From the NCBI RefSeq assembly GCF_026745355.1, contig NC_079205.1, positions 53,568,025-53,632,024 on the forward strand: a stretch of DNA of 64,000 bases, given 5' to 3'. Shown piece after piece: positions 57,409 through 64,000 of this stretch. The notes under the pieces are model-generated. The model did not search any database, was not told the origin of the DNA, and saw only the letters and a program-made list of their open reading frames with translations. A program made the translations under genes and the position numbers. This DNA comes from Beta vulgaris subsp. vulgaris. Its lineage: Eukaryota > Streptophyta > Magnoliopsida > Caryophyllales > Amaranthaceae. How positions within the stretch are numbered: the first letter of the stretch is position 1; each line of letters opens with the position of its first letter.

Positions 57409-57442
57409 TATTGCTACGGTTTTAGGCCGAAACCGCAACAAT
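57409..57442. repeat. CACTA-type subterminal palindrome at a Copia-Copia junction
   Basis: ATTGCTACGGTTTT and AAACCGCAACAAT face each other across AGGCCG. The same palindromic motif recurs in the CACTA element at 45248. It sits exactly between two Copia fragments of opposite orientation. Confidence 0.6.
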
Positions 57443-58060
57443 GTCGTTATTTTCCTGTCACGATCCCTGTTGCTTCAGTAAAGCCCACATCTTGATTTGT
57501 CACAAACTAAAACTATTCATCCTAGTGAATTTATCAATCTTCACATTCATCCCAGACATCTTTCTCACACAAATCGAATACAAAGCTCTGATACTAATTT
57601 GTTATAACGGACGTGAGAAAGAAACAAATAATAAATGTAAAATAATGAAAATCAGACAACAGATTTAAGTGGTTCACAAATTTGGCTATGTCCACGGGCA
57701 GAGTGAGAGAATGCTTTATTGTGTGAGAAAAACCATATTTACATAGAATTAGACTAAATTCGTAGTCTAAAACAACTAGGTAAAATAACCTATTTATACT
57801 CCGCGTCAAAAACGCGTTTCCCGCATAAACTGGGCAACCTCCCAATCAGACGGTATTTTACCAAACCCAAAATTGTTACGGGCCCGATCGGGCGAACTCG
57901 CCCTATCATAGTTCGTTGAGTACGCCCAATCATGCGGCTTCCCAATAGAGTTGCTTGACGAAATTGTTACGGGCTCGATTGGGCAGTACTCCGAAGACAC
58001 CATTTTTGTGCATTTTGTCGTACACATTCAAGGCATTAATCTTGTATACTTATAACATAT
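57441..58060 (-). mobile_element. Copia fragment (family of 41467-44434), inverted, gag start plus 5' LTR
   Basis: On the minus strand it has an LTR (57600 to about 58060, TGTTATAAC edge), a primer-binding site like TGGTATCAAGAGC with one change (57582-57596 region), and about 130 bp of gag start. It is more diverged than the copy at 41467 and retains CCCGATCGGGC blocks. The outer limit is uncertain. Confidence 0.8.
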
Positions 58061-58613
58061 GATATCTTATCCTTAACTACTACCACAGACACTGGTTAAG
58101 AAAATACTTTCAAGTGACGCTTGTTGTCGAAACAAGAAATAACTCGAGATTGTTGCACACCCATTTCATAACTAGTCATTGAGACTGTATGCATGCATCC
58201 CTCGAGTGATATGAAATGACGACAAGTGTCCAATTTTACCTATTTATTAAGTTGCATATGGTTTTATCTTACTCGATTTTGATATAAAGTTTATAATATT
58301 AAACAATAATCCAAAGGTAAAATGTTGTCTTTATTGTGAGAGAGCCAATTAAAATTCTAGTTTTAAAAGGACTTGACGAAGCTTATGATTTTACTGAGTT
58401 TTTCTCTCTCCTCCCTCATCTCACAACGCTTAGTTGATAAGTGCAGTCGTCTTAATTTCTTAGCATATAATTTCAATGAATATTCTGGAAGAATTATAGT
58501 CGATTTCCACAATATCAACGCCGAAAGCAGGTGATTGTCGGGTAATTTTGACAAATTTTGTGCTTAAGTTTTGATTTTATAATTGTGTTCTGGAAGAATT
58601 TGAATAGAAAAAT
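58061..58613. other. Intergenic, no gene
   Basis: Unique-looking AT-rich sequence with no supported frame. Confidence 0.4.
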
Positions 58614-58760
58614 ACTATCTCCGTTCTTTTTCTATTGCAACAATAGAGTTTTCATGTTTGCCAATGCAAAACTTTAACTATTAATATCTTTAATTATCTT
58701 TAAGTAAAAAAAAATATTTATATTAAAAAAATATTTATATTAAAAAAATATTTTATATTA
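58614..58760. mobile_element. Truncated Stowaway relative
   Basis: CTATCTCCGTTCTTTTTCTA follows a TA. The next 60 bp track the left half of the MITE at 45301, including ATGTTTGCCAATGCA. The right end was not found; a TATTTATATTAAAAAA tandem replaces it. Confidence 0.55.
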
Positions 58761-58849
58761 AAAAAATTTAATACTAATTTATATTTTAATTTAGATTACA
58801 AATTATATATTTTAATTTGTGATCCAACTTCACCTCTACTCCACTAGGC

Positions 58850-59375
58850 ACTAAAGTCCCACATTGGTTAAGAAAACAAGGATCAACCTTATTTCTTTAT
58901 AAATAGCTACTACTCCTTACTTCAACTTAAAGTTTAATTTTGTATCTCCTTGGTTGGAAAAAAAAACTATACTTTATTTTCTTCATAGAGGGAATGAAGT
59001 ATATTTTTAAATATTTGATTATTTAATACTTAAAATATTTGATAATTTTTTCTTTAGCAAAACATGGAGTCCCACATTGAAATTTTAACAATGCTAAGAG
59101 GGATTCCAAGTTATAAAAGCATATGTAAACAAAACAAGGGTATAATGAGTTTTTTTTCTTAACAAAACATAGAGTCCCACATTGAAATTTTAGCAATGCT
59201 AAGAGGGATTCCAAGTTATATAAGCATATGTAGAATGAGTTTGTTTATCTTAAACAAACCATGAGTTCCACATTGAAATGGGGATAGTGAGTTTGTTTTT
59301 CTTTAACAAACCATGGAGTCCCACATTGAAATCTTAGCAATGCTAAGAGGGAAATCAACTTATAAAAGCATATGA
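58850..59375 (+). promoter_or_regulatory. Repeated snRNA-type promoter modules (USE plus TATA)
   Basis: GTCCCACATTG occurs at 58856, 59069, 59174 and 59318, and a shortened form near 59264. It differs at one base from the plant snRNA upstream sequence element RTCCCACATCG. In four copies a TATA box (TATAAATA, TATAAAAG, TATATAAG, TATAAAAG) follows 31-32 bases later, close to the spacing in Pol II-type plant snRNA promoters. Three units also share GCTAAGAGGGATTCCAAG-like spacers, so they are local duplicates. No U1, U2, U4, U5 or U6 sequence follows any of them. Confidence 0.6.
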
Positions 59376-59377
59376 TG

Positions 59378-59648
59378 GGTGAGTGAACAAGCTCACCTAC
59401 ACGAGCCAAGCCGAGCTCATTAGTCGAGCCTAAACGAGCTCGCGAGCCGAGCCTAAACGAGCTCGCGAGCCGAGCCTAAACGAGCTCGCGAGCCGAGCTC
59501 GAGCCCCAAATTTCCATCACGAGCCGAGCTCGAGCTCGGCTCTCCCAAGCTCGGCGAGCTCACGAGCCGAGCCGAGCCTAAGAAATTTTAAACGAGCTCG
59601 AGCCGAGCCCAGTGCTATTCGGGCTCGGCTCGCTCGATAAGCACCCCT
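59378..59648. mobile_element. hAT-like element rich in GAGCTCG / CGAGCC repeats
   Basis: The inverse of the right end reads AGGGGTGCTTATCGAGCGAG, a common start of plant hAT-type MITEs. The left part carries three copies of GAGCCTAAACGAGCTCGC in tandem (period 22). The left end is eroded (GGGTGAGTGAAC) and no 8-bp duplication is evident. Confidence 0.55.
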
Positions 59649-59776
59649 CAAAAAAAAAATACCGTTAGTCTACACAATCCCTAATTTCTTTCTTTCCTAA
59701 ACTCCTAAACATCTTCCTCTCTCTGTTGATTCTCCATTTCAAGAAAACAAGAATCCTTCAAGTTCAAATTTGTTTC

Positions 59777-60290
59777 ATGGCGAATCTACAACCTTATGAT
59801 CTCGTAAGAATGAAATTTCTCTTAAGCATGAGAAATTGTTTGATCCACTCAAACAATCCCCTGTTTGAACCTGCCGAAAATCTTGCTGAATTGAACCAAG
59901 GAAAAGGATAATCTCAATATCCAATTAAGGGATCTAGGTAATGTTGATCCATTTACGCTCATAACTTCCCAGGAGTTGGAGAGGTGCTCTGGAAATCTTT
60001 CCAGGGTAATTGCAAATATTCATACTTTGAAAGATAGGATGAATAACAAAATTTCAACAAGAATTAAAAGCTTCTATATCAGTCATCTTGTCAGGGCTCC
60101 GATCTTGGAAGTAGATGATATTCAAACGGCAATGATGGCCCAGATATTGCACGATATCTATGGCTGGGGTGGAACGGTGTGTTTCAACGAAGAGATCGAT
60201 GACGAGGTACTGGCGGATATCATCGGAGAATTGGGTCCGATACCGCATAGGGCTTTTATCACCTTCATGGGTGAGCCAATTTTCGTATAA
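59777..60290 (+). pseudogene. Small unrecognised gene or gene fragment, frame-shifted
   Basis: From ATG 59777 a frame runs MANLQPYDLVRMKFLLSM... for 44 codons to a TAA. Near 59893-59900 (CCAAGGAAAAGG) a shift of one base leads into a second frame that continues to 60288 with KDNLNIQLRDLGNVDPFTL, SQELERCSGNL and a C-terminal part DDIQTAMMAQILHDIYGWGG. The middle has alternating Leu spacing like a helical, possibly coiled-coil, domain and faintly recalls a MADS K-box, but not enough to name. Either one indel broke the frame or a short intron is missed. The sequence before the ATG (59660-59776) looks like a leader with CTTCCTCTCTCTG. Confidence 0.4.
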
Positions 60291-60379
60291 ATTGAGCTTT
60301 TTGGTCGTATTGAGTAATTTTAGGTATATACATGTAGTAGTTAATACTTAATAGCGTTCCTTGACAATCAAATTATATT

Positions 60380-60978
60380 TAGGGTTGGTCAAAATCGACC
60401 CAATCCACCAATTTAATTCAATAATAACGGATTGGATCAATGGTTTAACCCATTTGAATAATTGGGTCGACCCAACCCGTATTAATTAAATGAGTGGATC
60501 ATGTTGAAATTTTCAACTTGATTCAATCAATTTAACCCGTTTACTTAGATAGGTTGACCCAATAACCTATTTATTTTTCCATCCAAAAAACCCTATTTTC
60601 CAAGTTAATTATGTGAACACTAAAAAAGTTGTAGTGTATTTGAAATTGTCTTCTTGTTTTTTTTAAAGGAAAAAAATTATCTTCTTGTTATGTATGAACT
60701 CTTTGTATCTCAAAGAGCTTACAAATTGAGGTATTTAAGTAATAAATAATCAGGTTGCTGTTAAGGAACATTAAAAATGATTTTAAATGAGTTAGTGAGT
60801 CGATTTAAAGTCGATCCATTTATTATCAGATTGGGTTGGATTGAGAATTCCAACCCATTTAACTATTTAAACAGGTTGGGTGAGTTGAGATGAGATATCT
60901 CAAATTCTCAACCCATTTTTAGTAAACGGAACAACCTGAACCTAATTTAAATCGACCCATTGCCAAATGCCAACCCTA
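60380..60978. mobile_element. hAT-like MITE, TAGGGTTGG ends
   Basis: Starts TAGGGTTGGTCAAAATCGAC and ends with the inverse of TAGGGTTGGCATTTGGCAA. Flanking octamers (ATTATATT and GTTTTATC) are only partly alike. Subterminal parts repeat GGGTCGACCCAACCC and AACCCATTT words. About 600 bp, non-coding. Confidence 0.7.
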
Positions 60979-61035
60979 GTTTTATCGAACATTGACAACA
61001 TTCCCATAATGTTAACACTTAATAGTAGGCTAGTA

Positions 61036-61735
61036 CAGTGGCGGATTTAGGATTTAGAGATAGGGGTAGCGTAATATTATGATTATATCTAACACCCAAA
61101 AAAATCCATATTTTTACTAGGTGGCCCCTCTAGAACAAAAAAAATGTCCTGAAATATTACTATCTTGTGTCCTCCAGAACAAAAAAATGTCCTGAAATAT
61201 TAGGTAGTGTGAATTTCGCCGATAGAAGAATAGGGGGAGTGGCACACAAACACTACAAGAAAAAAAAACAGTGAATTCATATTCCAAGATTGAACCGAAG
61301 AAAAAAATAAAGAAGACTGATGTGCCTGTACAGACTTATGCGAAGTCAGGTCCACAAAAATGAAGACAATAACAATAATAAAAAAAAAAGAATTCAACTT
61401 GGTTGAGTTTTTGGTGTGGTTGACGTTAACTTGTTTGGTGGTGGATTATAATGATGGACTATCTTTAACATCCCAGGATTTAAGTTGCCATAATGACACA
61501 GTTATAGTTTTCTTCAACAGGATTGTATCAAGATTGAGAAACCATTTTGCGACCAACAAATCGGTCGCAAATACAGTTTGCGACCAGTAAAAATTGGTCG
61601 CAAATACCTTTTGCGACCAAAAAATCGGTCGCTAATTTTATTGCGACCATTTTAGCGGTAGCTAAACTGATTTTTTTTCAAGATATTTTAGGGGTAGCAC
61701 TTGCTACCCCTTGTTACCAAGTGGCTCCGCCACTG
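61036..61735. mobile_element. hAT element, exact 8-bp duplication GGCTAGTA
   Basis: Starts CAGTGGCGGATTTAGG and ends GGCTCCGCCACTG. GGCTAGTA lies at 61028-61035 and 61736-61743. Both ends share GGGGTAGC words. The 700-bp copy has no transposase and carries an old CACTA-like insertion. Confidence 0.93.
61249..61680. mobile_element. Decayed CACTA-like element inside the hAT element
   Basis: CACTACAAGAAAAAAAAACA is a common CACTA left end. At the right, TTTGCGACCA and GGTCGCAAA alternate six times as subterminal motifs, and ACTGATTTTTTTTCAAG is a degraded right end. A 3-bp duplication could not be verified. Confidence 0.6.
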
Positions 61736-61743
61736 GGCTAGTA

Positions 61744-62034
61744 GCCTACCTGAAAAAGATAATCTTTCGACTTGAAACAACATGCCAAAAGAAAGTTTGT
61801 CCAAGACCAAACTAAAAACCCATCCGTACCAAAATTCGATCTTGTCGAACTTCCCAACACTTGTTTTACAAGTATTTCCATCATCTCAAAATCAAAAGAG
61901 AAATTATGTATATAATGCATGTATCTACCACATAACACCTTTTTGTATTACTTATGCAAAAAAGATCAAAACCTTTGCAAGAAGTCTCAAACCCTTGATC
62001 ATAATCAAACTACCAAACTCTAGATCTTGATCCA
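61744..62034. other. Intergenic, no gene
   Basis: Nothing supported. Confidence 0.35.
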
Positions 62035-62150
62035 TATGAGCCACAATACAAAGAAGGGGAGGGGGATTCGAACCTGTGACCTATAGATCTTATGTGCAAG
62101 TAAAGTCAAGTACTAGCCTTTCTCTTATCAAGTGAGTTTCTACACTACAC
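62035..62150 (-). mobile_element. SINE fragment, minus strand
   Basis: On the minus strand, GAGAAAGGCTAGTACTTGAC is followed by the B-box GGTTCGAATCCCCC. This is the head of a tRNA-derived SINE. The tail is not clear. Confidence 0.6.
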
Positions 62151-62892
62151 ATTGTTTTTTTCTAATTTTATTGGCCTTACTAAAAGAAAAAATGCTCATC
62201 AAGGTTTGATTTTTAAGCCTCAAACGTCAACTATAAGTACTTATAAATTAATAAATGATTGTATACTTTCAATAAAAAATATTATGAAAAAGTTTTCACC
62301 TTCATGGCTCTAGGTGAGGTAATTTTGATAAGGTTCAGTCTAGACGACATACATAGCTTTGAGTGTGTCATCAAATGCAATTGGAAATTTAGAAGATAAG
62401 ATGCATTACATTACTCCATCATGCTTAGTTACAACCAAGTTTTACAAAAGTGAAATTTCATTCCTGCTTACTAATAATCACTTCAAGTTTTTCTACTTCC
62501 TCACCATTGCTTTCTTTAAATTGTCTTTGCCTTCTTGTAGCTTGAAACCTACGCCCGATAGCTGTTCAACAACGAAGAATGCACGATCATCAAGTTCTTA
62601 TGCTTGCTATTTTGCTCTGCGGCCTAATGCTCCTTGTTAATAATGTGTCAACTAAAGTTAATCACTGTCTAATATAAACTAATCTCTTTTGTTACTAGGC
62701 ATGATTTAATGTTTGTAATAGATATAGCAAATTAGAGAAAGCACAAAACCTTGGGGCATTTTTTGTAACAATCAAACGGTTTGCAATCAACGCACATAAG
62801 AAATGTAATCTAATAGCCTTGTTATCTTACCTATACATTCACATACTTTGAAATACCTTAAATTCAATTCACTGGTATCTCTATAAAGCTAT
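62151..62892. other. Intergenic, no gene
   Basis: A 93-codon frame at 62359-62640 has no motif and is not supported. Confidence 0.35.
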
Positions 62893-63237
62893 TCATAATA
62901 ATTTTCGCTTTCTTAGGGGACGCGCACGATAGCTCGCGGGCCAACAACTAGTGAGAATTAAATAAGGGGAGATATGATCAACTTGACGGAGTCCTATGGA
63001 AGATATCACAGACCCAAAAATTTGTCCGTTAATCTTGAAAGCAAAAGATACATTTGAGAGGCAATCCATAATTATGCGGACCCAATTTTCACTTAACGGC
63101 AATCTATACATAACTTTTTCCAGAAAAGACCACTCAACTCTATCGTATGCTTTTTTCATATTCAATTTTAGAGCTACCGAGTCATCCTTCCCTTCACCTC
63201 TTCGTTTCATGGCATGAAAAATCTCGAAAGTTATCAT
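62893..63237 (-). pseudogene. LINE reverse transcriptase fragment
   Basis: About 110 codons of a plant L1-type reverse transcriptase on the minus strand. Motifs in order are FEIFHAMKRRGEGKDDSVALKL, the block LNMKKAYDRVEWSFLEKVM (the RT core containing the first catalytic Asp region) and INGQIFGSVISSIGLRQVDHISPYL, which in active LINEs is GLRQGDPLSPYL. Gly and Pro at that block are replaced by Val and His, and the YADD box is missing. It is a dead fragment in the orientation opposite to the two other LINE pieces. Confidence 0.9.
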
Positions 63238-63320
63238 AAATAATTGGCAAAGTGTTTATGAATCACTGCAACTAAAAATCACAAAATTTCATTCAAGTTC
63301 ATGGAAATTGAAGTGGTTAA

Positions 63321-64000
63321 GGGCCTGTTCTCTCCAGCTTATTTTCAGTTCAGTTCAATTCAGTTCAGTTCAATTTAGTTCAGCTCAGTTCAGTTCAGTT
63401 CAGCTCAATTCTTTTATAATCATTTTGTGAAATATTATTATTATGTTGGTCTAATTTATTTTACTAATTACTCTTATTATTATTATTTATTTTATATCAT
63501 CATTATTAATTATTATTATTATTATCATTATTATTATTATTGTTATTATTATTTCTATATATTATTTTGTTTATTATAGCTTTATTCATTATTATTAGTA
63601 TTATTATTAGAAGGAACATGGTGTAGGTCGAAAGCACAAATAAACCCACGTTTTTAACCCATAAACCAATCAAATCGCGTCAAAACGATTTATGATACAA
63701 TTTTGCACGGTCCGACCAATCATTAATTTTATTACTAAATATTATTATATTATTAAATCTAATTATTAAAATAGTAATATTAATTTACTTCTTATATATT
63801 GTTGTTGTTATATAATCATCATCAAGTATTAATATATTAATATATTAATACAAATAATATAAAATAATTATTATTAATTATCATTAATTATTATTAATTT
63901 ATGATTGTTAATATTATTTATTCATAACTATCATTTAAAAATATCCAAAATACTATTATTATTTATTATTATTACTTATCATTATAATAATTATTTAATA
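63321..64000. mobile_element. Second TTCAGTTCAG-family element, runs off the window
   Basis: Starts GGGCCTGTTCTCTCCAGC after a TAA (63318-63320). It aligns with the copy at 13014-14136 through the TTCAGTTCAG zone, the (ATT)n core and the conserved block AAACCCACGTTTTT.AACCC. It lacks the Stowaway present in the other copy. The right end lies beyond 64000. Confidence 0.88.

Larger units (their letters stand above)
53657..57423 (+). mobile_element. Ty1/Copia retrotransposon, 5' half only, with nested insertions
   Basis: It has a 5' LTR (about 53657-53847), a primer-binding site TGGTATTAGAGCC (53848-53860) and a Gag-protease region. It stops at 57423 before integrase, where an inverted fragment of another Copia begins. 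There is no 3' LTR and therefore no target duplication to test. A Harbinger MITE (54723-56472) sits in gag, and that MITE carries an LTR (54870-56253). Confidence 0.9.
54080..57425 (+). pseudogene. Copia Gag-protease polyprotein, one stop and one MITE insertion
   Basis: The Gag part starts at 54080 with the plant Copia Gag pattern (HKLNGDNFLTWNRGIRLAL) and runs to a TAG at 54551 replacing a Trp-type codon (TGG). The frame continues unchanged to 54722, where the Harbinger MITE intervenes. After it, from 56476, the same frame resumes with MDPLPNVNRAYYMLLQ. The zinc knuckle reads CDYYKKTGHTMDQC with the second Cys changed to Tyr. The protease site WIVDTGATDHM is intact near 57090. The frame ends at the junction near 57423. 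Removing the MITE and one TAA copy rejoins the frame exactly. Confidence 0.9.

Noticed and set aside
58850..59375. Actual U-snRNA genes
   Set aside because: Promoter-like modules are present, but none is followed by the 5' sequence of U1, U2, U4, U5 or U6.
1..64000. Endogenous viral sequences (pararetrovirus, geminivirus) or organelle DNA
   Set aside because: No coat, movement, Rep-type or organelle gene was recognised; all reverse-transcribing sequences look like Copia, Gypsy or LINE elements.

Overview
This is nuclear DNA of a dicot plant. It is AT-rich, its genes have many GT-AG introns, two cytosolic-type tRNA genes are present, and the space between genes is packed with plant transposons (Stowaway, Harbinger/Tourist, hAT, CACTA, Mutator-like, Copia, Gypsy, LINE, SINE). 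The gene and repeat flavour fits Caryophyllales (Amaranthaceae such as spinach, beet or quinoa), but that placement is inference. No bacterial, organellar or viral genes were found.

Layout. 1-3270: repeats (SINE relic, Harbinger MITE, Stowaway relic), ending in a 5'-truncated LINE with a 14-bp target duplication just upstream of the first gene. 3272-12262: complete PELOTA gene, 16 exons, 378 residues. 12300-16600: repeats. 16610-16873: tRNA-Val(AAC) and intron-containing tRNA-Tyr(GTA); a tRNA-Tyr relic split by a MITE lies at 18532. 19818-20935: wall-associated-kinase pseudogene. 22985-31010: two dynamin-related (DRP4C-like) copies on the minus strand. The distal copy has lost its GTPase domain; the proximal one is nearly complete but has one in-frame stop. 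Between them lies a Stowaway MITE, itself interrupted by a 3.75-kb Mutator-like element that carries a broken transposase and a convergent GRF zinc-finger gene.

31180-50530: almost only transposons, including a 1-kb foldback element with a minisatellite core, a 2.8-kb Mutator-like element, an internally deleted Copia element with both LTRs and a 5-bp target duplication, a CACTA inside a CACTA, and a short LINE with a 16-bp target duplication. 50608-53594: intact wall-associated receptor kinase-like gene, 3 exons, 721 residues. 53657-58060: a Copia element interrupted by a Harbinger MITE that is itself interrupted by an LTR, joined to an inverted Copia fragment. 58850-59370: repeated snRNA-type promoter modules (USE plus TATA). 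59777-60290: a small unrecognised gene or pseudogene. 60380-64000: hAT and CACTA remnants, a SINE, a LINE reverse transcriptase fragment and a second copy of the TTCAGTTCAG element.

The host genes are unrelated in function: ribosome rescue (PELOTA), membrane GTPase (DRP4C-like) and cell-wall sensing (WAK-like). They do not form a pathway. What links the window is its insertion history, much of which can be read exactly from target-site duplications, nesting and paralogous empty sites.
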